A stretch of 64,000 bases of DNA from Whitmania pigra (GCA_021613335.1 JAJTWR010000305.1:933501-997500); one strand, 5' to 3'. Counted from the stretch's first letter, positions 36,297-48,267 are shown. A program made the numbers and translations. Notes: generated by a model from the letters alone, not told the origin.

Positions 36297-39200
36297 CTAT
36301 GCAATGTAGAGTGTGTTCAAGACCAGCACGTGCTGGTTGTTCTTGGCCAGAGTGACGATGTAACCCTCCGAGGTTATCTTGAGGCCACAGCACCTGCTGA
36401 CCTTGACGTAAGGACATTCGAACTCTCCGATGAGCGAGCCGTCCCTCTGAAAAACGGCCACGTGGAAACGGTTGCCGTGGCTGTCGCCGATGAGCACGTC
36501 TCCGGCATCGCTGATGTCGATTCCGTTGGGGTAGTTGGTGATTATGTCGCAGCCGATCCTGTGCAGGAATTGGCCGTCCTCGTTGAAGACCACGACGCAG
36601 TGACCCTGGATCATAATTACGTCGTTAATAAAAATTATCGCACAGTAATGCAGCGATCCGATCGATATAACAACAATGTAATGACGTGGTTAATAAAAAC
36701 CATCGCAATGATACAACATCTCTTGTAAATTAATCTAATAATGTCACTATTTAAGTGAGCATAAGATGTCGAAAATATTAAAGCCAAATAGCAAATAACT
36801 TGCCTTGAAGTCACAGACGTAATAATCCTTCCCGCTGACTGCAATGTCAGACGGCTCCCTCATGTAGTCGCTGCAGTCGAACCACTTGATCAGCTCGCCG
36901 GATTCAGAGATGCAGAAAACCGTGGGAGACACGCTGTCCACGGCCACTATGTGACCTGGAAAGTCATTGGCAGAAGATTGGAAACAGAGGCAGATTAATT
37001 CGCAAATCCCTTGCAAGAGGTCTTACAACAAGTAGTTTATGAATTCGACAAGGAACATATTTTAAAGATATTTCATCTCAAAATTTCCATTAAAACCATT
37101 TCCATCAGGACTGCCACAATAAGACCGCAAATTACAGATCAGCTCAGCAGAATTCACCCACCTTGACTCGTTATGGCTAGCCCTGCGACGATGTCGATGT
37201 ACCTGATGGCAATCTTCTTGATGAACTGGCCGTTCCTGGTAAAGAGCTGCATCCTCGATCGCTCGCTTCCTCTGTCGCAAACGACGTATCTTCCGCTTGT
37301 CCTGATCACTGCCACCTTCCTCGGATACCAGAGCTGACCTTCGTCTCTCCCTGGAGGTCAAAACAACAGGATAGTGTCATTGAAGGCTCATAGTTTATTT
37401 TATAATTTAATTAATTTATTGTTGAAACTAGTTTACCGTCGACATTTGCCATTGCCACTTAATTATAAAACAAATTAGACATTTAAGAATGTTTGAAACT
37501 CTGCCACTCAGCACAACTAAACTGCAGAGCCAAAATCAAAAGCGAAACTTAGTAAGCTCATACATAACTGGAAATCTCACAAGCATGTACAACACTTATA
37601 AACTTTGATAGGAATGGAATAAAGCCAGTTACTGACCTGGAATTCCAAACTGGTACTTAAACTCTCCGTTCTTCTCAAAGACCTGAATTCGATGGTTGTT
37701 GGTATCTGCCACCACAATGTCTTCATCCATGCCCAGGCAGAACCCATGGGGAGCATTAAACTGCCCTTTGCCTGGCCCAAGCTGACCAAACTTTGTTCTT
37801 ATTTCCATGGAGTTGGTCTTTCCGGACCTTGTCCTGATACCAGCAGGAGGAGGAACAGAGTATGAAGGACCAGCAGATGGCACTGGAAAGACTCCATTAA
37901 GGGGGAGATCTGGTGGTAGGAAACAAATATGCACAACTCCCCCAAGACAACACATCCATGTTTTTGTTATATTTATTTATTATTCATAAACATCTTGATA
38001 ACACCGAATGTACTAACTGGGTGGAGGTCCAGCGAGTAAGTTGTTAGAAGGAACAGAGGCAGTGATAGGACTAGTGGACTGAATCCCAGCAAGGTTGAGA
38101 GACTGGTGAGGAGCCAGATTGCTGAACAGTGCAGACAGTTCGTTGATACTCGGAGTCGTGCCACCGAGCGGATTCGAACTCATGGAAACTGAGTTCAATA
38201 GACTCGCCAGAGCTTTAGATTAAAATACAAGGAGGCATCATAAACCTTCTTAAGATCATAATAAATAATCTTAACATTATAAATAATATAATACAAATAA
38301 ACAAGTTTCATCCAAATATAGTTATCGGAGTGCACCCACCGGACTCGGATACGCCGGCACCCCCGTTCCTGGCTACCTGGTTCTGAACAACACTCTGCGG
38401 CATGGAGGTCGACAGCATGTTCCAGTTGAGGCCCTGGAAGCCTGGAATGATGTGCCCGTTCACGGTTATCTGACCTGGATTATAAATTGCATTTGCACGC
38501 GACGCAATGCATTTGTCTAAGTCCCCTAAAAAGTTTCAAGGAACAGAATGATAAACTGAATGCTTCTAAATTACAGGCATTAATGAATAACCATGAGATG
38601 ATAAAATTTCACATTTAATATCTGCACCCACCTTGAGCATTGAGCCCAATCTGACCGTGCTTGATCAACTGCTGCAGCTGCAAGAGAGTCTGCTGGCTGT
38701 TGCTGGAAGAAACATCGACAGACACTCCGCTATCGGAGATGGTGGGGCTGTAAGAGTTCCTCGAGAGACTTCTCTCGGCAAAGTTCAGGGTCTGGCCGAG
38801 GCCGGACAATCCGTTGCCCCCTGCTGCCGCCAAAGAGGTGGCAATGTTTGAAGCAAGGTCGTTAAGAAGCGGAGGAGTCAAGTTGGCAGTCAAGCTGTTG
38901 ACGAGATCGGCCGGCAAGCTGAGTCCAGAGGTGAGAGCCGCGACAGTTGCCGGTTCCAGGAGTTTGAAGCGATCGCTGTCAAAGGCAGAAGAATGCTGCA
39001 GGACTCCTCCCAGCTGACTGTCGAATGGAGAGGTCTGGAAAGAACAGAGGATCGGTTGATAAATGAATCTTACTTCAAGCTATTGGTCATTCAATTTGGA
39101 GAATGAGAGTTATCACAGCTGCCAGTTATTAACTAATTACATTGAATAATTCAATTAATTTTCTTAATTAATTAAATTAATAATTCAATTAATTTTCTTA

Positions 39201-42200
39201 ATTAATAATTAATAATTCAATTAATTTTCTTAATTAATTTAATTAATAATGTAATTATATAAATTATATATACATATAAATATAGTAATTATTCAATTAC
39301 ATTATATAGCAATTATATTGAATAATTAATTAATTACTACCTATCAACAGGCCCCCGAGCTATTTTAACAAAAGTTTAAATCATACCTTGCTGCTCAGAG
39401 GGCAGGCCGAACTGCTTGTACTGCTCCCTCCAGCCTGGTTTTCTGACTTCTTGAAAGCGCAGAAGTACATCTTCGTGGCATCTGCAAACTTCTCCGGGTC
39501 GGATTCCACCTCAATTTTAATGCTCAGGTCACTGTTCGGCACCTCCTCGTGCAGGGCTTTCATCTGAGCCCTGATGACCTTGTTCAGAGAGAGCATCTCA
39601 ACTGCGTCTGCATTTTCAACCACCCGCTCCGTGAACTTGCAGGCATCCTCCATTTTCTCTCCTGTCGTCTCGAGGCTGTGGAACATCTCCATGATGACCA
39701 ACTCCTTCTTGGAATGAATTGTATCGAGCTCCTTGAGCAGTTCATCCTTTCAAAAAACATGAATAAACAAATGAAATGTCCGTTAAAAATTCTACTATGC
39801 AAATCGCCCCAAATCAGAAGCCATTCTTCCATATATTTGCTATAAAAAGTCAACATGCACTTGATGCAACCAGCTGCATTAGTACTGATCTTTCCCACTA
39901 AAAAGCACCATATCACCAACAAAAATCCCAAAACATCAATCACCTTTCTTTTCTCCAGTGAAGCTTTGTAACTCTGGAAAGTCTCATTGATGAGGTCCTG
40001 AACATTGTCCCTCTGCTGCTGGAGCTCCGAGAGCAGAGACTCCAGCTTTCCCGAAGTGTCCTCGAAGGTGGAGATTTTGGTCTTTGCCTCGGAGATGATC
40101 TGCCTCAGACCCTCTCTCTGCTTCTGCTCCATGTCCACCACGCGCTCACACTGGTGGTCGGGCAGCTTGTGCAGGTAGACCATGCACTCGGTACAGGTCA
40201 ACACCTGGAAGATAGCAAGCCAAACTAAAAAAACGTGATGAAAGGATTGAAAACAAGAGTAGACCAGACAAAGAAGAAAAAGCCTCATAAATTCTTCATT
40301 TTGTGTTTGCAAAGTTATTTTAGCATTGAGCTAAAATGCCTAGGAATGATGAAACATTCCAACAACAGGAACTTGGAGCAGGAAAACACAGCATTGCGAG
40401 GGGAATAAATATTCATCATTTACGACTAGAAAAACAGAAGGTCAGAAGGTCACAAACTCTATGGTTAAGAAAATAGTTTGCACATAAATTTATTGAAGTG
40501 CATTGGCAGTGTGGTTAGACGAGAACTTGCAGTCCGAATTCCGAGAAGGCATAATCACATTGGATTTCTTGCATTGGTTCTGTTTGATTAAGTACTCAAT
40601 TATACCCAGTGACACCATTTTCTTAGAACAGCAGCCAAGCCATCTTACACACAATAGAAGCTACCTGCATAATTCCTTAGAGATAATAATTCCCTAATAG
40701 ATAATAAAGGCACTTTAATAGGGAACTAATTGAAGCAGAATTTACTGAGAAATGAAAGACAGACTCTTAATGGATGGTCATAAATTATCAGAAGTTGAAA
40801 ACATCTCCCAATAATGCAGGCTGGCAAACTGGCAAGGCATTCAATCACAAAGGCACTCTCAGAACAAAGTTATAAAATAAACACTTAAATAATTATCACT
40901 TAAATCATTAATCAAATAACTATTGCCGTGGAACCCAACTCCACTAGAGAGTAAAACCACGAGTTTGGTCCAGAATGTTTGTTGGGCTTTTGAGATCGTG
41001 AGGCCGACGATGTTGTTCGCAACCAGACAAAACCTCAGATGATTTTCAGCTCTTAACACAGCAACTACCACTAAAATTACTACCAAAGAAAGATTTTTGG
41101 TGACCATGCAGTACAACATAATAGCCATTAGTAATTAGAAATTATCAATTAGGACAAAAAAAACTACAGACAGTCGTATTTAGCTTGAATTAATCGAACA
41201 ACATTAACTGTGTACGACTGATTATGCAACATGTACTAAGCCCGACTGATTATTAGATCCAATAAAATACCATGTAATAATTTAATAATGTAATAAACAA
41301 AACTTCCTTCACCTGACAAGTTTTGCAGTAGAACTTGAACGGCTCGGACGGGTGGACTCCGCAGTGCATCGGCTTGTGAATTCCTTTCCCGTTTTTCAGC
41401 TCGTCGAACGTCTCAACCTGGCAATTAATCGAGTGATTGACTTATCATAGCGATAAAGCAGCGCATATAAGATAGCAGACGAACAATTACAACGAAAAGC
41501 TATCATCAATCTAGATAATCTGTTTATCATTGAACTTAGATGTTCAAACACATATCAACCTGGCCAGTCCTAATACTTTAACATGGCTGTAGCATGCTAA
41601 AGGTCCTCAAATAAATCTGATTCTAGCTGCACACACTCACCTTATGCTAATGCAATCACACACACACTCCTATTATGCAAGAGATTGCAAAAGCAAGATA
41701 ATTTCATGCAATCCACTGCCAGCAGACATCCTTCATGTCGTCTTCTCAAACTTCTCAAAGCATCAAACAAAGAGCGTAAAAGAATGAAAATTGCACCTTG
41801 TGATTTTCGAAGCACCTCATGTAATTGTGAGCCGTAACACAATTCGGACAGAGAAAGTTGGAGCAGTCACTGCAGCGTGCCACTGCATTTTCTTGAGCCT
41901 TGCAACTGGTACAAACCACCATCAGGGAGCTAATGGCCTCCATTTCCATCAGGTTGACGATCACTGCATCCACAGGCAGCTCGTTGACACCACCAGCAGT
42001 GGCTAGTCTGGTTACTTGTTTGCAAGTATGACATATTATTTGACTTGGTCCACTTTCTTCCAAGGATTTTTCCAAACACGTAGTACAAAAAACGTGAAGG
42101 CAGTGCAGCACCTTCGGAGAAACGAATTTCTCGTTGCAGATGCCGCAGATAAAATGCTGCTTCTCCGACGTAGTGTTTGTCTCGCCATCCTCCAAACTTG

Positions 42201-42261
42201 GGATATTGTCCAAAGACGATTCTCGAGACAGTTTGTCGTGTAATTCTCCGCTGTTTTCCAT
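36297..42261 (-). CDS. brat: TRIM-NHL protein of the brat/ncl-1 type with RING finger
   Basis: TRIM-NHL proteins bind mRNA through the NHL propeller and repress translation; those with RING can act as E3 ligases. Eleven minus-strand exons: 41797-42261, 41313-41417, 39944-40204, 39387-39746, 38632-39034, 38340-38474, 38018-38212, 37637-37909, 37162-37350, 36804-36955, 36297-36605. Total 948 aa. Domains: RING at about residues 38-82 ([17 protein letters not shown]); B-box 1 ([21 protein letters not shown]); B-box 2 ([21 protein letters not shown]); coiled coil over about residues 200-390; a Ser/Asn/Leu-rich linker; then NHL repeats ([80 protein letters not shown]). The [10 protein letters not shown] block and the NHL order resemble fly Brat, which lacks the RING. 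The donor after 36804 is GC. Assignment to brat rather than another TRIM-NHL subfamily is likely, not certain. Confidence 0.85.
39118..39262. repeat. AT-rich tandem repeat (ttaattaattcaattaattttc)n
   Basis: An array of about three copies of ttcaattaattttcttaatt lies in the brat-like intron 39035-39386. It contains many TTAA/AATT palindromes. Confidence 0.8.
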
Positions 42262-42799
42262 GTTCTAAATAGTAAAATAAAAAAAATCATGCAACCGATC
42301 TAAACCTAACCACCATTTTGAAACATAAACTTAAAAACGATTTGGGTTTGAGCAAAGTACATCAGTGATGCAGCACGAAAAAAATCCACAAGTAAACGGC
42401 GTATTTAAGAGTGATCGGAAACAATTCAGTCCAAACAAGTTTAAAATGTCAACTTTATGCATGTTCGTTTTACTAAACCAAAAATTCAAAACATGGAAAA
42501 TAGTTTGATAACCAGGCAATTCTGTGAAACGTTTCTCAGAAGAAAACCGTTGCAGCAACCACCATGATACTTGACAAGAATAACGTTCAGGACGAGAAGA
42601 AGGTTGCGCTGTTACTTTTTATACTAAATTATTTTACAAATCCTACTCCAACCCTTGAATAAATTTTGTTTGAAAACATTTTTTTAAATTTTAATACATA
42701 TTTCTAACGTTAAAAAAAAGCTATTGAAAATTTAAAAAAATGGATAATACGAAATTTTAAATACGAACAAAAACTAAGTAACAGCTTCTATTAGCCAAA

Positions 42800-43215
42800 A
42801 AAGCTTTTAAAAATTATATTTTAAAAGGGTTAATTTTACGTTTGCATACTTGGATGGCAGAGTTGGACCTAGACGACGCGACCAGCGAGATTCTGTCTTT
42901 TCCTGGAGAATCTTCTTATGTTGAAGGATGTTCTGCTCGACGGTGTGGATCTCTGACGACAGCTTGTTGATGACCTCCTGTTTTGACTGGATCAGCTTCC
43001 CTTGGTTCTTTGTGATATACGGGAGATTGACCATCCATTTCCTGAGATGGGCGATGTCTGCCTATAGGCGACGACAATGTTGATGATGATGACTTGATGT
43101 GCCAGAGTTATCAGGAATGTTAAATCATCTTGACCTGAAGATCGCTTATGGTTTGCCTATCTTTGAAATTTTCCTTTCTGCTCAACAACTCCATGTCAGT
43201 AATTTCCATATTGTT
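42800..43215 (-). pseudogene. Inverted, internally deleted CFAP57 fragment
   Basis: Read on the minus strand, 43200 to 42805 repeats CFAP57 from about 8620 to 8972 (end of one exon, its whole intron with the GAT-rich tract, and most of the next exon) and then jumps to the last exon at about 11031, ending with LGPTLPSKYANVKLTL and the sequence around the stop. The joint lies at a CAGA present at both CFAP57 positions (8969-8972 and 11031-11034), so about 2.06 kb is missing. The intron is retained, so this is a DNA-level duplicate and not a retrocopy. The copied exon has substitutions and lost residues (the stretch after KENFK is shortened). It has no promoter or complete gene around it and is presumably non-functional. 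Confidence 0.85.
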
Positions 43216-43956
43216 ATAATGCCAATGTCAGCTGGACTTTTTGGAATTTTTTTTTATTTTTCAATGTTTTTCATAATGTCATAATTTTCAATGTCATAAA
43301 GGTTCAATTTTTTTTTCAAATGCAATTTTAATTTAAACATTTGACTTTGGATAATAATAGAATGTTGCTACTCGGTGATATTAGTAAAAAATAATTTTTT
43401 TAAATTATTTTTTGTTAGGCTTGACAGATTTTTGATCCACACCTGCATTTCGAAGTGTTTCCCTTGTCCACCTGTTAACATACTCTGCCCGCCATTTGCG
43501 GATCATTCAGATATCCAGCTTATTTTCTTTAGATAAATTTGTAAGATTTTTGTGCAGTGAGTCTCCACGATTCCATTCATTTCAATAAAACAGCTTTTTT
43601 TCTGTACTCATCTTGTAAAAATAAGTTAACGTCGAAATAATTATTAATGGTTATAATAAATCTGTTACACATATAACGCACTGCTGGTTGGTTGGTTGGT
43701 TGGTAGTTTATTAACGTCCATTTCATGACACACACACAAAAATTATTCTTAAATATATTATGATATGTACATAGTTTTATGTACAGTCAGATCAATCAGT
43801 CTACATCTTGTTTCTTCTCTATTCTTGTATTTTCAATACATTTTTATAAATATTTTTTAAAGACATATTTTTTGACAAAATCTTACTCTTAACACCACAT
43901 ATAATTTTGAGTAAGGTGCTTTTTATAGAGCAATCATTATTCGGCTATTGTATACG

Positions 43957-44521
43957 TTTGCTGGATGGCAGATATTCTTGCGGCGATAGTTGGACGTTTA
44001 GGGACTGGCTTGCAGGCTGGCTGGATACAAAATAGCAACCGTGCTCAGAACATGGTACAGCCAACTAATTATATTATTTGATGTTGTAAATTGTACAAAT
44101 GAAATAGACATGATAAAGATGCGTTCACATCTCTCGTTCTCTGTTAAGTGGCGATTCACTAGGTCAATTCCATCCGTGGCATCTTATCCGTATATGGAGA
44201 GACTGAGGTTGCTCAAGCTTCCAACCTTGGAAAGGCGGCGACTTCTGGCTGATTTAACACTTAACTTCAAAATATTACATGGCTTTACGAACACCTTTCT
44301 AATACACTCTCTCCTTGCACAAAACTACACAGGAACAAGAGGACATTGTCTCAAACTTAAGCAAAGTAATTATTCAACAAACTGTTAAATACTCCTTTTG
44401 TAATAGAATTGTAAAGCCATGGAACGCATTGCCAGGTGATGTCGTTAAATCAGCCACGGTCTCCCGTTTCAACTCAATAATACGTGACTTAGACTTCAGT
44501 CAATACTTAAATTACATTTAA
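43957..44521 (+). mobile_element. LINE 3'-terminal fragment (CR1/L2-like), frameshifted
   Basis: The frame 44041-44388 encodes YMERLRLLKLPTLERRRLLA and LTLNFKILHGF; after a frameshift, a second frame encodes FCNRIVKPWNALPGDVV and ends DLDFSQYLNYI stop at 44519-44521. This ending (NR-V-x-WN-LP-x-VV, then F-x-x-x-x-x-D-L-D) is typical of the C-terminus of CR1/L2/Daphne-type LINE reverse transcriptase ORFs. The RT core is missing and the frame is broken. The first 190 bases (43957-44148) recur at 47915-48099. Confidence 0.65.
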
Positions 44522-44706
44522 TTTATTTGCTGCCCCTGTACACACCTGTCGATGTCTTTTATTTTTTTTTAATTTATTTATTTATTTTTTTTTTTTTTGA
44601 AAATGTGTTAGTGGTCCAACTGGGCCTTTCAATTGTATCTAATAAAAAAAAAATAATTGAAAAGCGAAGGAAAGAAATTACTAGTCAAAAATTCAAATTA
44701 TAATTA

Positions 44707-47649
44707 ATGAATAAAATTAATATTCAGAATCTTCCATTTAATTCGGAGGGTGCGTTGCACATTCAAGCAATACAAAGTATAACGCAGCTGCTAAAAATGT
44801 TAGCCACAAACTTTGAAAACGTTAACCGCAAACGAAGAATGACTGATGAATATGAACCAAGCAACAAAAAATGGGCCTTATATTTATCGAATGCTTGTTC
44901 TGAGGAAGTAGCGAAATGTTTAGTGAACGGTGCAAACCAAAGTACCTTAGTGACAACACTCAAAGCTGCTGAAACAAATATTTCATTGATTCCGAATAAC
45001 CAACTACTTTCTCATAACTTTCTCTACGCAATTGTTTGCCTATTGGAACGATATAAACTGACTGGAGAAGCTCAGCTGTTATTGAACTCAAGGAAGATTC
45101 TGCAAGTCATCTGCAAGGATTATCGCGAGGAAAGACGCAAACTTGCGCAAATGGGTATCATGGACATCCTTTCTGACATTATGACAAATGAAGCTGAAAA
45201 GCAGATAAGAAGTCCTGCCTGGAATGAGACCGACGAATCTGTAACTACGCTCCATATTATTGCTGGATTTCTTCCAGTCCCTAATAATATAATTTTTGTT
45301 GATACCACCACCAGTTACAGTGAATTTTTATTTACGGGTCCTGATGCATCACAAGCGACCAGACAGGAAATTGAGAATGTGCTTAAAGTCGTTGTTCCTA
45401 AGTTGTTCAAAATCTGCCAGACACCACATTGTCCGACCTTCTACAAGATTCTACTTCTTAAGATTGTTTACTGGGCAGAGGATATTCTATCGGATTTGGT
45501 GAAAGTTGAGGAACTTAGCAGGTATGCGAAGAATCTCATAGACACGAATCCGATCCAAGAGGACAACCTCGTCATAGGTTTTGAAATTATCTGGTATATG
45601 TATATTTACAACTTCACACAATTAATTAATGAAAGGTTGAACGAATTCTTGAAAGCTAAAAAAACAATCCTTAGGCCATGGTGCCGAAGGGAACACGTTG
45701 ATACAATTTTCGATTTGTATACTTACATGACGACATTTTGGCTGAAGGAAGATAGTATTTGTGATTTTCAAATTGACGAGCTAAACTTAATTTCCAGAAT
45801 TGAAACCATAAATTCCACTTTAAATTGTATTATGCCCGATATAGACGAAGAAAAACCATCACATATGAGCTTGAACAACAATTACAATAACCTCGGGAGG
45901 CTGGTCAAAGACATACTCTATCTTCCAGACGTATCTCTTCACAAGGGAAAACTGACTGCTAGTCCAGAAGGAATTACGAGGTTTCACGACCTGATCACAT
46001 TTATCGTTAAAACTGTTGATGCCTTAATTATTCAAAAGGATTTCTTCGTGGTTACATCTGACATTCGTGACATTGAAGACCTACCAATTCCAAATTGTCC
46101 AAATGACATTAGATTGGAGTTTTTCAAGTCTGCCTCCTTCGACAGAGTACTTGGATCATCACTATCGCCAGAGGAGCTGAGGACAGATCCACTGGTAAGG
46201 GCTTTGAGGCTGTTGTCAATCCTCTACGAAGTAAATGAAAGCTGGGGAATCTTGTTTTGCAGCCTGTCGACGGAGAGGCTAATTGATCGGAACTGTTTCA
46301 TCAGTGAAGTACTGAAAGAAGTAATGTACAGAACAGATGAATTAGATTATATCCCTATAAGAATGTTCGATTACGCTGAGCAATATCCTTTTTTGATGTT
46401 GATGGAGCACCGTCAATTTCTTTATGAATCGAAAATATTGTCAAAATTCGATCATATCCATCAGAAGTCAGGCTTTCGAATTGGTATTCCAAGGATAATT
46501 ACACTCCACGCTTTTGCCACGATTATGGACTCGTTTGCTGATAAATCTGATAGCAAATGGGATTTTAGATTTATTGGAGAAATTGGCGAAGGACATGGAG
46601 TGAATAAAGAGTTCTACACGGAATTCTCCCATGATTGCCAGAGATTTAGATACGGTCTGTGGTCAGGAGAGGTTAGTGACGGTGTTTCTTACGTTAAGTC
46701 ACAGTCTGGATTGTTTCCACATCCAAAAACCATGAGCAATCCAATGGCAAAATCTTATTTAAATGCAATAGGAGTTGTAATGGCAAGGGCTCTCATAGAC
46801 GGACATAAGTTAGATATCAACTTTTCACATGCTTTCTACAAATGTTTGTTCAAGAAAAATCTTGATGCTCAACAACTCTCGCTCATTGACATCAAAGACG
46901 TGATGCCATCCACTTTTAAATTTGTCGAAAGTCTTGTCGATGCCTTGAGAGAAAAGCGGTGCATACAGATGGATAATTCTTTGACGACCGAAGAACAGAA
47001 TCAGGCCATATCTAATATCACATGCGATGGATGCCCCTTTGAAGATCTCTGCGTGAACTTTACACTTCCAAGTTTTCCAGACATCGAGATGATGGAAGGT
47101 GGAAGCGAAACATTTTTAAGCATTGAAAACATTGAGACTTACCTTAAGTTACTAATATGGTGGCTTTTGTATGAAACTCCGCAGAAATGTATAAAAGAAG
47201 TGAGAAACGGATTTGACAAAATTCTAGATCCAAGTTCAAAGCAATACTTATATCCCCATGAACATGGAGATTTTTTTTGCGGTTTGACCAAAGAACTGTG
47301 GACAGTGGACATTCTGAAACAGAATTGCCTCCTTAAAGGTCTTTCCATTGAATCCCCTGTCATCCAGTATTTATATGAATTACTCTCATCATTATCAGCA
47401 AGCGACCAGAGACACTTTTTACAATTCGTTACATCAACACCAAGATTACCTGTTGGGGGTTTGGCTGCTCTTAATCCAAAACTCACAATCAAACTTAGAA
47501 AAGCTGATGGAGACCCAGACAATTATCTACCTACATCCTTTACCTGTTTTAATACTTTATTTATTACAGCTTACAGCTGTAAAGAAGCTCTAGCTGAAAA
47601 ACTTCTTTTTGCCATCAGAGAGGGAAGAAATACTTTCAGCTTTTCTTAA
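44707..47649 (+). CDS. Intronless TRIP12-type HECT E3 ubiquitin ligase, gene 1
   Basis: A single open frame of 980 codons. The C-terminal ~360 residues are a HECT domain closest by eye to TRIP12/UFD4: FIGEIGEGHGVNKEFYTEFS, GLFPHPK, LDINFSHAFYKCL, CPFEDLCVNFTLP, QFVTSTPRLPVGGLAALNP and a C-terminus EKLLFAIREGRNTF. The catalytic Cys is C947 in LPTSFTCFNTL. TRIP12 has LPSVMTCVNYL and AREGQQSF at the same places. The N-terminal 450 residues look helical, perhaps ARM-like as in TRIP12, but I see no WWE domain and the protein is half the usual TRIP12 length. Its neighbours all have 10-20 exons, so retroposition is the likely origin. The frame is intact, so it is probably functional. A paralogue lies at 57372-60206, and LINE-derived direct repeats lie on both sides. 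Confidence 0.85.
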   Translation: MNKINIQNLPFNSEGALHIQAIQSITQLLKMLATNFENVNRKRRMTDEYEPSNKKWALYLSNACSEEVAKCLVNGANQSTLVTTLKAAETNISLIPNNQLLSHNFLYAIVCLLERYKLTGEAQLLLNSRKILQVICKDYREERRKLAQMGIMDILSDIMTNEAEKQIRSPAWNETDESVTTLHIIAGFLPVPNNIIFVDTTTSYSEFLFTGPDASQATRQEIENVLKVVVPKLFKICQTPHCPTFYKILLLKIVYWAEDILSDLVKVEELSRYAKNLIDTNPIQEDNLVIGFEIIWYMYIYNFTQLINERLNEFLKAKKTILRPWCRREHVDTIFDLYTYMTTFWLKEDSICDFQIDELNLISRIETINSTLNCIMPDIDEEKPSHMSLNNNYNNLGRLVKDILYLPDVSLHKGKLTASPEGITRFHDLITFIVKTVDALIIQKDFFVVTSDIRDIEDLPIPNCPNDIRLEFFKSASFDRVLGSSLSPEELRTDPLVRALRLLSILYEVNESWGILFCSLSTERLIDRNCFISEVLKEVMYRTDELDYIPIRMFDYAEQYPFLMLMEHRQFLYESKILSKFDHIHQKSGFRIGIPRIITLHAFATIMDSFADKSDSKWDFRFIGEIGEGHGVNKEFYTEFSHDCQRFRYGLWSGEVSDGVSYVKSQSGLFPHPKTMSNPMAKSYLNAIGVVMARALIDGHKLDINFSHAFYKCLFKKNLDAQQLSLIDIKDVMPSTFKFVESLVDALREKRCIQMDNSLTTEEQNQAISNITCDGCPFEDLCVNFTLPSFPDIEMMEGGSETFLSIENIETYLKLLIWWLLYETPQKCIKEVRNGFDKILDPSSKQYLYPHEHGDFFCGLTKELWTVDILKQNCLLKGLSIESPVIQYLYELLSSLSASDQRHFLQFVTSTPRLPVGGLAALNPKLTIKLRKADGDPDNYLPTSFTCFNTLFITAYSCKEALAEKLLFAIREGRNTFSFS

Positions 47650-47914
47650 AAAAATTTGTAATCTGAGGTCAAGCTCATGTCAATAGGTAGATATAATTTT
47701 TATATATTTGTTTACAATAACATCGGCAGTGATAAAACTTATAATGAGATTATGAATCTGTTGCCTCGTTCTTTCAATAACTTTTTTAAACGTTCATCCG
47801 ATATTCACTCATTTTGTTTGCGATCCGTCGACAAATATAGACCCATGTATGCAATAATCTATGTGAGCAACCGCCAAGCGAGCCACCGCCATTTGAGCAA
47901 TAGTCTGGTCACCT

Positions 47915-48099
47915 TTTGCTGGTTGGCAGATATTCTTGCGGCGATAGTTGGACGTTTAGGGACTGGCTTGCAGGCTGGCTGGATACAAAATAGCAACTGT
48001 GATCGGTACAGCCAACTAATTATATTATTTGATGTTGTACGTTGTACAAATTAAATATATATGACAAGGATGTGTTCACATCTCTCGTTCTCTATTAAG
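47915..48099 (+). repeat. Second copy of the LINE-derived 190 base repeat
   Basis: From tttgctgg through ggcagatattcttgcggcg, gttggacgtttagggactgg, to tctctcgttctct, this matches 43957-44148 in the same orientation with few changes (including a short indel near 48000). It stops before the LINE coding part. Together the two copies bracket HECT gene 1. Confidence 0.88.
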
Positions 48100-48267
48100 C
48101 TTGATTAAGTTTATGTTTGCTAGTAAGCACGTCTGTTTGTTGCTACCGTCTTGAATTTAGTTGAGACTCTGGCAATGTTTAGAAACTCAAATAATGTTGC
48201 ATAATAAATAACTTAAAAACCTGACAATATGTCTCATGATTTCATATTTAAAACTAACTTTGTTGCT

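Larger units (their letters stand above)
42262..44706. other. Divergent intergenic region, brat-like gene to HECT gene 1
   Basis: Contains the brat-like promoter side (right after 42261), the rearranged CFAP57 copy (42800-43215), a (GGTT)n tract at about 43685-43710, a LINE 3' end (43957-44521), and A/T homopolymer runs up to 44700. No other coding exon was recognised. The HECT gene 1 promoter must lie in or after the LINE debris. Confidence 0.5.

Noticed and set aside
36087..36728. 213-codon plus-strand frame
   Set aside because: It is antisense to the last NHL exon of the brat-like gene plus a GAC/GAT-rich flank.
42800..43034. Independent small gene encoding a 75 aa protein
   Set aside because: Its whole sequence is explained by two separated pieces of CFAP57 joined together.
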